Shown here: in pieces, positions 32,742 through 38,692 of the stretch
How positions within the stretch are numbered: the stretch's first letter is position 1
How the letters are laid out: every line of letters starts with the position of its first letter
NCBI GenBank assembly: GCA_902779945.1
Contig: CACZDN010000009.1
Span: forward strand, 1 to 38,692
DNA from: Oscillospiraceae bacterium
Lineage (GTDB): Bacteria; Bacillota; Clostridia; Oscillospirales; Oscillospiraceae
Length of the DNA stretch: 38,692 nucleotides
Direction of reading: 5' to 3'
Made by a program: the position numbers and the translations under genes
Notes under the pieces: generated by a model
The model's database searches: none
The model's input: only the letters and a program-made list of their open reading frames with translations
Told to the model about the DNA's origin: nothing

Positions 32742-33617
32742 TTACCCCCTGTTCTGAAGGAGTCTCGTAATATCCTGTATGCAGCGGTCGACACACTTCT
32801 TTCGATCCGAAGCCGGAAGTTCTGTGTGTCGGTCCACATAGTCTATGATTCTGATGCAGCCCAGAAGCTGTGCAGTGTTCTTTACCTCAAGAAGCGTCTC
32901 CTCATTCGCCCCGTCAAGATACAGCTCGAATATCCGGTCACAGATTTTCGCAGCCGTTTCGACGTCGATCCCCAGCATAAACGCAGCTTTCGGCTCTATG
33001 GAGGGGAATTGACGATAGGATACAAATACGGTCGCAAGCTCAAAAATCGGATCTCCCGTACTGAGCGTATCCATGTCAATGAGCATCAGCTCATCGCCGC
33101 ATATCAGGATATTGTTCATGTGAAAGTCCGCATGAAGGATCGTATTCCTGTCCGGTATCGTATTCACGAAGTCACAAAGCGCCGCATAAAGCTCCTCGGG
33201 CAGGAACGAATGGAGCTTCGGCAGCCAGCTCAATGTCTGCTGCTTCATATCCGGAAGCTCACTCGGCTCTGCCGTAATTGCATGGATCTGCTTCAGCAAA
33301 GCTACAGATTGCTTAAGGAAGCTCTCAAAGTGCTCCGGAGATTCCCTGATATAATCGGCAGAGGATTTTGCCTCCAGGTGTTCAAATACAATGCCGTACC
33401 GATCACCGACACACACGATGTCGAAGGGGATGGCTGTCGGTATTCCTTTCACAAACGCCCAGCGGGCCAGTTCTCTTTCCTTCCTTATGGAATCCAGGGA
33501 GGTATTCTCGTTATAAACCTTGACCAGCATATCCGGTGCGGTCTGATAGACGATCCCGTGTGCGCCGCGGCCTATCTCCGGGCATCCGTCAATGCTTATC
33601 TCCCGAAACTTACCCAT
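32742..33617 (-). CDS. APH/choline kinase-family phosphotransferase
   Basis: A 291-residue cytosolic kinase-fold protein. It has an N-lobe glycine loop GRGAHGIVY, the VKVY lysine, the catalytic loop HADFHMNNIL (Brenner motif) and the metal-binding LIDMDTLSTGDP. These place it in the APH/choline kinase superfamily, close to the TIGR02172-type group. The substrate could be a sugar, choline or aminoglycoside; no evidence favours resistance. The ATG at 33617 is preceded by GAGGG at seven bases. Confidence 0.87.
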   Translation of the reverse strand: MGKFREISIDGCPEIGRGAHGIVYQTAPDMLVKVYNENTSLDSIRKERELARWAFVKGIPTAIPFDIVCVGDRYGIVFEHLEAKSSADYIRESPEHFESFLKQSVALLKQIHAITAEPSELPDMKQQTLSWLPKLHSFLPEELYAALCDFVNTIPDRNTILHADFHMNNILICGDELMLIDMDTLSTGDPIFELATVFVSYRQFPSIEPKAAFMLGIDVETAAKICDRIFELYLDGANEETLLEVKNTAQLLGCIRIIDYVDRHTELPASDRKKCVDRCIQDITRLLQNRG

Positions 33618-33644
33618 ATCGCAAACCCTCATCAAAGTACTTAT

Positions 33645-33745
33645 GGCAACACCGCACAATCCGCCATCGGCGCCTCCTGGAAAAATAGTGCCCTGACTTC
33701 GTCACTTTTTCTTGCAATACACAAAGTATTCCTGCGAAAAACTCT
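33645..33745 (+). repeat. MITE-like repeat, copy D (right end missing)
   Basis: It begins GGCAACACCGCACAATCCGCC and follows the consensus through TTGCAATACACAAAGTATTCCTGC. After about 33745 it diverges, so the right third is lost. It lies just upstream of the APH gene. The stretch 33746-33808 holds nothing I can identify. Confidence 0.75.
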
Positions 33746-33808
33746 TTTTCGTGAGCCCCGCACAATGGCCGAGCGTATCCGGCATCTTCACCGGAGTCTT
33801 GTTCACGA

Positions 33809-33977
33809 TTAAGCTAATCCCTCGTTATCCAGGAATACATATCCTTCTACCGGATAGTAAGTCAGCCAGATGATTCCGGCAGTTATCATCACCGCCAGCG
33901 CCACCCACAGAGGCAGCAGTTTTTGAGCCCACTTTTTCTGAGACAGTTCACAGGCGAGCAGGGCACCGATCAGCTTT
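33809..33977 (-). pseudogene. C-terminal remnant of a membrane protein, cut by the mobile element
   Basis: On the minus strand a reading frame of about 55 codons ends at a TAA (33811-33809). It encodes one strongly hydrophobic helix (LLPLWVALAVMITAGIIW) and a polar tail, with no start codon or ribosome site at its upstream end. A stop codon appears exactly where the mobile-element sequence begins. The base composition matches the host side. It looks like the 3' end of a gene interrupted by the element; the rest would lie beyond its other end. The family is not recognised. Confidence 0.6.
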
Positions 33978-33992
33978 TATATTCGCTTGCAC

Positions 33993-35684
33993 TCAGCCTG
34001 TATGCGTCAGCAGACAGACGGTCTCGACAGTTGTTTCAGTTTCCAAGGGAAGTTCTTTCACTTCCTCGCCATCAACAGGCACAGGGAAATTGAATACGAT
34101 CTTCTTTATCCAGCTTCCGTCTTTCCTTTTCTCCGGGAACATTTCAATTCGCTCGATAAAGGCTTTCATAAACTCTTTCTGTTCCGCTTCCGTTGCGGAA
34201 TGGTAGACTTCATCAAATGCCAGTAAGAGCCGATAGATATTGTCGCCGGAGATTTTCTCCTGCTGAATGCTGCGGATTTGGCTTTGCAATTCCCCAATCT
34301 GAACTTCGATATCCTCTATGGTATCATACTGCTCATCATAGCGGCGCTGCAAGTCCAAAATCTTTCTGTCATAGTGGGCATCGTTGATGTCCAAGGTGTC
34401 CATCTGACGCTCCAAGCGGCTTTTTGTTCCAAAGGCTTGCTTTAACTGACCTTGCAGAACGGCGATCTGCTTTTCCATATCCTCTGTATCAACTGCCGAG
34501 CCGATTTTCGCCTGAATCGCTTCTACAAACCGAGGATTGTTGACCATAGCGGATATAATCTTTGCCACAAACTTATTGATTTCCGTCTGCTCGATATTCA
34601 GTCGGAAGCTGCACTCATGCCCGGTTGGTGTTACTGTGTTTTTACAGTAGTAATAATATCTTGTTTTCTTGTCCTTGCTGTGAGCCTTGGCGATATTGCC
34701 ATACATACTCTTTCCGCAGCATGGACATTTCAGAATACCGGACAGGATATGTGCGTGATCTGGATTATTGACCTTTTCCCGCTTAAAGGAATTGATCTTG
34801 CGCTTTTCCTGTGCCAAATACCAATCTTCTTCCGAAACGATTGCTTCGTGTTGCCCATCATAAATAGGGAACTCTGACTGCTCAACCACGTGCATCTCGT
34901 TTCTTGTACCTTGCTTCTTTTCCGTCCTGCGTCTGCCATAGGCTATCTTACCCATGTAAACAGGATTGTCCAGTACGTCCTGCACGAAGCTCCTTGAAAA
35001 TCCGGGAATGGTATTGTTCTGCCGCAGCTTCTTGACAAAGCCATTGCGATTCAGGTATTTTGCAACTCCAGCAACCCCCTCGTTGGTGTGAATATAACGG
35101 TCATAAATAACACGGATTACTTCCACTTCATCCTCGGCAATAACAAGATCGCCGTTTTCCAGACTATATCCATAAGGGGCAAATCCGCCGTTCCACTTGC
35201 CCTCACGAGCCTTTTGCTCCCGTCCTGCCATTGTTTGGGTGCGGATATTCTCTCGCTCGATTTCTGCCACCGCAGACAGCACGGAAATCATCAGTTTTCC
35301 GGCGTCCTTAGAGCTGTCAATGCCATCCTCCACGCAGATCAGATTGACACCGAAATCCTGCATGAGCTGCAAAGAGTTCAGAACATCCGCTGCATTTCTG
35401 CCAAATCGGGAAAGCTTAAAGACCAGCACATAGGAAACGCCGTCTTTGCAGTCCTGAATGTCATTCAGCATCCGTTGAAAATCCTGCCGTCCTTGGATGT
35501 TCTTTCCGGAAAAGCCCTCGTCAGAATACTCCCCCGCAATAACCATATCTTCGTATGCCGCATACTTCCGCAGTTTGTCACGCTGGGCATCCAAGCTGTA
35601 CCCGTCAACCTGCATAGAGGTGGACACTCTTGTATAAAGATAGCATTTAGTTTGTTTCTTTTTCAGAATCGCCACCTCCCTCAT
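33993..35684 (-). CDS. Large serine recombinase (TnpX-like)
   Basis: A 563-residue site-specific recombinase. The N-terminal catalytic domain has the nucleophile S21 in YTRVSTSMQ and the motifs GEYSDEGFSGK and KLSRFGRN. A recombinase domain with KIAYGRR follows, then a zinc ribbon CPCCGKSMYG with later cysteines (about 315-350), a coiled coil (about 380-460) and a C-terminal tail. It should excise and integrate the element through att sites. The start is uncertain: ATG 35684 overlaps the regulator gene, and a GTG three codons further on is possible. It is shorter than Tn4451 TnpX. Confidence 0.93.
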   Translation of the reverse strand: MREVAILKKKQTKCYLYTRVSTSMQVDGYSLDAQRDKLRKYAAYEDMVIAGEYSDEGFSGKNIQGRQDFQRMLNDIQDCKDGVSYVLVFKLSRFGRNAADVLNSLQLMQDFGVNLICVEDGIDSSKDAGKLMISVLSAVAEIERENIRTQTMAGREQKAREGKWNGGFAPYGYSLENGDLVIAEDEVEVIRVIYDRYIHTNEGVAGVAKYLNRNGFVKKLRQNNTIPGFSRSFVQDVLDNPVYMGKIAYGRRRTEKKQGTRNEMHVVEQSEFPIYDGQHEAIVSEEDWYLAQEKRKINSFKREKVNNPDHAHILSGILKCPCCGKSMYGNIAKAHSKDKKTRYYYYCKNTVTPTGHECSFRLNIEQTEINKFVAKIISAMVNNPRFVEAIQAKIGSAVDTEDMEKQIAVLQGQLKQAFGTKSRLERQMDTLDINDAHYDRKILDLQRRYDEQYDTIEDIEVQIGELQSQIRSIQQEKISGDNIYRLLLAFDEVYHSATEAEQKEFMKAFIERIEMFPEKRKDGSWIKKIVFNFPVPVDGEEVKELPLETETTVETVCLLTHTG

Positions 35685-35877
35685 CCATTTCTTTTACCAT
35701 AAGTCCCTCGTTGCGGATATAATACTCCAAAAGCCACAGCACATAATCCGGTGCATGGCGGTTATCCAATTCCCACTCGGTCATAGTCCGGTAAGGGATA
35801 TGGACGAGCTTGCAAAAATCTTTCCGGTTCAGTCCTGTACTTTCCCGCAACTTGATAATTCTGTTCTTACAATCCAT
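35647..35877 (-). CDS. Small XRE-type regulator of the mobile element
   Basis: A 76-residue helix-turn-helix protein with pattern NRIIKLRESTGLNRKDF...IPYRTMTEWE, where the second part is the recognition helix. The acidic C-terminus has a DEGGGD run. The ATG at 35877 is chosen because GGAG lies nine bases upstream; earlier Met codons have no site. It overlaps the recombinase gene by 38 bases, so the two are cotranscribed. An inverted repeat flanking its promoter suggests that it represses itself and the recombinase. Confidence 0.8.
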   Translation of the reverse strand: MDCKNRIIKLRESTGLNRKDFCKLVHIPYRTMTEWELDNRHAPDYVLWLLEYYIRNEGLMVKEMDEGGGDSEKETN

Positions 35878-35905
35878 CTGTCTTTTCTCCATTAAAAACA
35901 AAAAT

Positions 35906-35954
35906 ACACGTTGCGTAATCATTATAGCATAGCTACACCGAATACGCAACGTGT
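35906..35954 (-). promoter_or_regulatory. Promoter flanked by perfect 12-bp inverted repeats
   Basis: On the minus strand, TTGCGT (35949-35944) and TATAAT (35926-35921) are 17 bases apart. ACACGTTGCGTA (35906-35917) and TACGCAACGTGT (35943-35954) flank and overlap these elements. The layout fits repression by the adjacent XRE protein. Confidence 0.75.
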
Positions 35955-35967
35955 AAATTGTAAATTT

Positions 35968-36153
35968 TTACGCAGCCTTATTCGTCAAAGGCTGCGCTTG
36001 ATTTCTTTCCTCGGAATGCTCTACTTTCTGCTGGGCATCCTGTTCCAATTTATCCAAAACCTGATGTCCGTATTTCTGGAGCATCTGGCTCATAACATCC
36101 ACACAGCGGACAAATGCCGCATTATACTTTGCATCCTCATAATATTTCTTCAA
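35968..36153 (-). CDS. Small conserved-type mobile element protein, unknown
   Basis: A 61-residue charged protein starting at a TTG (36153), with GGAGG about ten bases before it. It is mostly helical (KKYYEDAKYNAAFVRCVDVMSQMLQKYG) with a glutamine/glutamate-rich end. The TTG is preferred because longer frames overlap the relaxase gene in unlikely sequence. It sits between the relaxase and the regulator on the same strand and may be an accessory of mobilization or excision. No family recognised. Confidence 0.6.
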   Translation of the reverse strand: MKKYYEDAKYNAAFVRCVDVMSQMLQKYGHQVLDKLEQDAQQKVEHSEERNQAQPLTNKAA

Positions 36154-36169
36154 TAGGCAGTTACCTCCA

Positions 36170-37459
36170 TCAAATTTCCATGTCCTGTCCACGCTTGCGG
36201 GCAGGTGCTTTGTGTTCCTGTGTTTCCTTTCCTCTGGCGAGGATAGAATTGATAAAAGCCCAAACCTTTTCGGATGCAACTTCCAGTGCATCAAGGAAAG
36301 GCTGGGCTTTCTGTTTCAATTCCTGATATTTTTTATTTGCTTCTTCACATCGCTGCTTCCAAATGGATGCAGACTTTTGAGCCGATTCCAGTTTCCCTTT
36401 CAATCGCTCATTCTCTGCATTGATGATAATGCCATTGGTGGCATAGCGTTTCAGCGTGTCACATTCATCCGGTGTCAGCGTGATATTGTTTCCGAATTTA
36501 ACTTTCTTACCCATCGCTTCAATATCCTGCACCGTCAGAGCAACGGTCTTTACTGCCTTGGTTTCCTTTTGCAGAGCTTCCAGTTTCTTTTTCTGTTTCT
36601 CTGTGGCAGCCTTGGCATCCTCCAAACTTTGTTCTGCCTGTGCCACCTGTCCGGTCACAGCTTCCAAACGCTGCTGCTCTGCCTGCACCTTAAACTGTGT
36701 CACCGTCAGATGTTCTTCAGTGCTGCCACGTTCTCCACGCTCCACATCGTCATATCCGGCTGCACGCATGAACTGAAAGAAGTCATCCTGCAACACACTG
36801 TAGGATGACTTCAATATCTTTTTTCCTTTTGCGTTAATCATGGGATTACCGTTTTCGTCAAGCACCGGCTTGCAGTCCCATTTCTTACTTCGACTGACCT
36901 GCGTGATCGTTTCCTTTACGGTTCCCCGGAGGGCTTCATCCTTACACCGCTTCGACCAAAGGATCTGCTTTTCCACCACAGGGATATAAACCACATGAAG
37001 ATGGTAGTGGTACACATCCTCGCCCAGCGCTTCGGACATTGCCTGGTTGCGTTCATCGGCGTGCATCACAGCGGAGAGGATATACTGTTCACCGCCCACG
37101 ATCTCCACAGCGGCTTTATAGGCATCGGCATAAAACTGTTTTGCAAATTCATAGCCGCCGTGGTTATAGAAGTAAGCGGAGTTCACATCAAAAACTAACT
37201 CGCCGTATTTAACTGCGTCCGGTTTCAGACCTCTGGTAGAGATGATCTTGTCCTGCTCCATCTGCTCAAACATTTTTACATAATCATCGGTAGGAGCTTT
37301 GAAATGGACATTCAGGGTCGTGCGTTCCGGCACAATGTCCTGATTGCTGTAGCTGTCCTTTTCACGCTCATTGTGTTCCTGTATTTTTGCTACATCGTCC
37401 GGAGTTTCCAAGTCCTGATTCCGGGCTACGGTGCGGTCTATTCCATCATTTCTTGCCAT
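36170..37459 (-). CDS. MobV-family relaxase (Pre/Mob)
   Basis: A 429-residue plasmid-mobilization relaxase that nicks oriT. Family motifs are SNQDIVPERTTLNVHF near the N-terminus and the metal-binding HYHLHVVYIPV (H151, H153, H155) with SAVMHADE before it. Residues about 250-400 form a long charged coiled coil. AAAGGAC lies just before the ATG. It is related to TnpZ of Tn4451, which allows mobilization by co-resident conjugative elements. The oriT-like sequence lies only about 60 bases upstream of its start. Confidence 0.92.
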   Translation of the reverse strand: MARNDGIDRTVARNQDLETPDDVAKIQEHNEREKDSYSNQDIVPERTTLNVHFKAPTDDYVKMFEQMEQDKIISTRGLKPDAVKYGELVFDVNSAYFYNHGGYEFAKQFYADAYKAAVEIVGGEQYILSAVMHADERNQAMSEALGEDVYHYHLHVVYIPVVEKQILWSKRCKDEALRGTVKETITQVSRSKKWDCKPVLDENGNPMINAKGKKILKSSYSVLQDDFFQFMRAAGYDDVERGERGSTEEHLTVTQFKVQAEQQRLEAVTGQVAQAEQSLEDAKAATEKQKKKLEALQKETKAVKTVALTVQDIEAMGKKVKFGNNITLTPDECDTLKRYATNGIIINAENERLKGKLESAQKSASIWKQRCEEANKKYQELKQKAQPFLDALEVASEKVWAFINSILARGKETQEHKAPARKRGQDMEI

Positions 37460-37512
37460 AGATTTTTTGTCCTTTCTTTGAGATTTGCAGACAGCGGGGA
37501 GCTACGGAGAGG

Positions 37513-37571
37513 CACTTTTTCAAAGTGTAATAACCCACTATAACACTTTCATCCATACTGGCTGCAAAGTG
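37513..37571 (-). other. Putative oriT of the MobV relaxase (pMV158-like)
   Basis: On the minus strand, AAAGTGT (37549-37543) and ACACTTT (37528-37522) form an inverted repeat around TATAGTGGGTTAT. From memory, the pMV158 oriT nick region reads TATAGTGTGTTATACTTT, so this is a near match in order and symmetry. Further pairing, GGCACTTT with AAAGTGCC, extends the hairpin set. The rest of 37572-37807 holds a CCATAGGC/GCCTATGG hairpin (37747-37775 region) and GC-rich repeats with no gene seen. Confidence 0.7.
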
Positions 37572-37807
37572 CCGTGGGCTCTCCGAGGGCTCTCCCGAGG
37601 GGGAGTGCGGTCGCTGCGGCGACCTCTGCTGACCAAGGCGAAAATGTCTGCAACTTTTCTTATGGTCAGCCCGTCTGCATGAAGCTGTTCCGGCGAACTT
37701 CCTCTTGCAGACGGTGGCAGCGAAAACCGTATCTTTCACTGCCATCCATAGGCAGCACTGCGGTGCGCCTATGGGGACGGGAGAAGCGAGGGGCTGCTGC
37801 CGGGGCA

Positions 37808-38023
37808 TCATTTCTCCCGTCTTTGCTGCCATACGATGTCGTATCCCAGCACATCGGCAAGCTCCAATACTTCCTTGTATCGGATGCTTTCCCGCTGTAA
37901 TTTTGCGGACAGGTTGGAAACGCTGTCGCTCCAACCGTATTCGTCCGAGAGCAGGTCAACAACTTCCTGCATGGTCATCCCAGCACGGATGATCTGTGCC
38001 TTTATTTCGTTGCGTACATTCAT
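37808..38023 (-). CDS. Small XRE-type DNA-binding protein
   Basis: A 71-residue helix-turn-helix protein. A short amphipathic start is followed by GMTMQEVVDLLSDEYGWSDSVSNLSAKLQRE, a helix-turn-helix with an insertion, then a region with YKEVLELADVLGYDI that looks like the second half of the XRE fold. The ATG at 38023 has GGAGG ten bases upstream. It is monocistronic, between the relaxase and the primase, and probably regulates element copy number or transfer. Confidence 0.75.
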   Translation of the reverse strand: MNVRNEIKAQIIRAGMTMQEVVDLLSDEYGWSDSVSNLSAKLQRESIRYKEVLELADVLGYDIVWQQRREK

Positions 38024-38180
38024 ATTGAAAAATCCTCCATATTTTTGATTTGTGGTTTGGTGCAAAGGCTACTCTCCAAAGCGGAGCAGATGCACCGAAC
38101 AGTAAAAAATCTGCTTTCTCCTAAATCGTTTTAATTTTATGGGTGCGATACTCTGTCCATATAGGCATATATCCCACTTT

Positions 38181-38228
38181 ACTGTTCCATGCGGTTTGGT
38201 CTGGAACAGTGAAAACACCTACTGTTCC
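38181..38228. repeat. Triple ACTGTTCC motif (inverted and direct)
   Basis: ACTGTTCC at 38181-38188, its complement GGAACAGT at 38203-38210, and ACTGTTCC again at 38221-38228. It lies in a stretch with no gene (38066-38423), between the XRE gene and the primase. It could be an operator set, a replication or transfer site, or a terminator hairpin. Confidence 0.55.
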
Positions 38229-38423
38229 GTGAACCGGGTGCATGGTTTGGAGAAGCACGATTTGGTGAAATGGTTTCGTTCTGCGGTCAAGAACTTTGCT
38301 GTTTTCATTACCATTGATTTTCAATGCCCGAAAACAGCTCAATTCTGACCGCTGATTGTTCCTATAAAAAAGAAAAACGGGCAAAACACTGCGTACATAC
38401 ATACAGAAAATGAAAGACAGGAA

Positions 38424-38692
38424 TCAGTCCTGCCATTCCTCCGGTACGTACGTACATGGCGAAACGTCGTAAAACCCGTTTATATTAGGTCGTGCCACAG
38501 CTTCCACGCCCATAAACCCCCATACCCGCCGTCCGGCAGAATTAGTGATGTTGTTGCAATGCTCCAAATTAAATTTCTTCGCATTGGCAACCATGGCATC
38601 GCTGAAGCTGCGGGCTTTCAGAGGGGCAAGGGAGTTTTCCTCGCACCACAGGCGATAGATAGCGTAGAAGTCCTTGGAACTGATGGAAGCAT
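38424..38692 (-). CDS. C-terminus of a D5/P4-type primase (partial at window edge)
   Basis: The last 88 codons of a minus-strand gene run off the right edge; the frame is open to position 38690 and stops at TGA 38424-38426. The sequence includes SSKDFYAIYRLWCEENSLAPLKARSFSDAM and RRVWGFMGVE, the pattern of the winged-helix end of phage P4/poxvirus D5-type primase-helicases carried by integrative and mobilizable elements. The fragment is too short to judge activity. It supports autonomous or assisted replication of the element. Confidence 0.75.
   Translation of the reverse strand, partial: ASISSKDFYAIYRLWCEENSLAPLKARSFSDAMVANAKKFNLEHCNNITNSAGRRVWGFMGVEAVARPNINGFYDVSPCTYVPEEWQD

Larger units (their letters stand above)
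33977..38692. mobile_element. Tn4451-like integrative mobilizable element (left part; continues past window)
   Basis: The region carries a large serine recombinase next to the boundary, two small helix-turn-helix regulators, a MobV relaxase with an oriT-like site, and a primase fragment. It is visibly richer in A and T than the host genes. This content matches integrative mobilizable elements of the Tn4451/Tn4453 type found in Clostridia. The boundary at about 33977 is set by the truncated host gene; the right end is outside the window. No antibiotic-resistance gene is seen in the visible part. Confidence 0.8.

Noticed and set aside
32742-33617. APH-family gene as an aminoglycoside resistance gene
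   Set aside because: The kinase motifs are shared with choline and sugar kinases, the gene lies outside the mobile element and no resistance-specific feature is visible.
38121-38402. 93-codon minus-strand frame in the mobile element
   Set aside because: It contains the repeated ACTGTTCC palindromes, has no ribosome site and its product looks like nothing known, so I treat the stretch as non-coding.

Overview
The window looks like chromosome from a high-GC gut-type Clostridia member, probably Oscillospiraceae or a close relative. The evidence is the Firmicutes-style regulation (a T-box, strong AGGAGG ribosome sites, SigA-type promoters), the SEDS/PBP pair with an FHA domain, the D-C-E-E order of the phosphonate-type transporter, and a Tn4451-like mobile element at the right end. 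This is inference from gene content; there is no rRNA gene to place it. I saw no tRNA, rRNA or CRISPR array.

Layout. 1-2300: a SigA promoter and a tryptophan-type T-box leader drive an orphan tryptophan synthase beta chain (TrpB2 type), followed by dispersed repeats. 2300-2770: a chagasin-like lipoprotein with its own promoter. 2860-9925 (minus strand): a seven-gene operon phnD-phnC-phnE-phnE, then a cytosolic 5'-nucleotidase-like phosphoesterase, an unrecognised P-loop protein and AraD; surE lies just upstream. No C-P lyase gene is present, so the set looks like uptake plus dephosphorylation and pentose-phosphate handling of some phosphorylated compound. 11060-11800: a haemolysin III-family membrane protein. 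11915-14320 (minus): a 760-residue fusion of XRE helix-turn-helix, cupin and acyl-CoA synthetase, with a consensus promoter overlapped by two palindromic operator-like sites.

14360-23315 (minus): an eight-gene cell-envelope cluster, read from right to left: FHA-SEDS protein, penicillin-binding protein, a small protein, ABC-F ATPase, YdcF, a DUF6056-like membrane protein, a second YdcF and a lipoprotein. Divergent from it is a plus-strand group: NusG domain II protein, Gx-type membrane protein, Mrp-type Fe-S carrier ATPase and a NifX-like protein. 25826-33617 (minus): TfoX-N protein, a secreted M4 (thermolysin) protease, a sugar-binding lipoprotein translationally coupled to a membrane diguanylate cyclase, a second membrane diguanylate cyclase and an APH-type kinase.

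33980 to the right edge: an AT-richer integrative mobilizable element with a large serine recombinase, small regulators, a MobV relaxase with a pMV158-like oriT just upstream, and the C-terminus of a D5/P4-type primase cut by the window edge. It abuts a truncated membrane-protein reading frame, probably the gene it inserted into.

Two families of non-coding repeats thread through the host part: a 159-bp MITE-like element with inverted ends (four copies, two partial) and large palindromes containing CGAAGCGAAGG-like cores (three copies).
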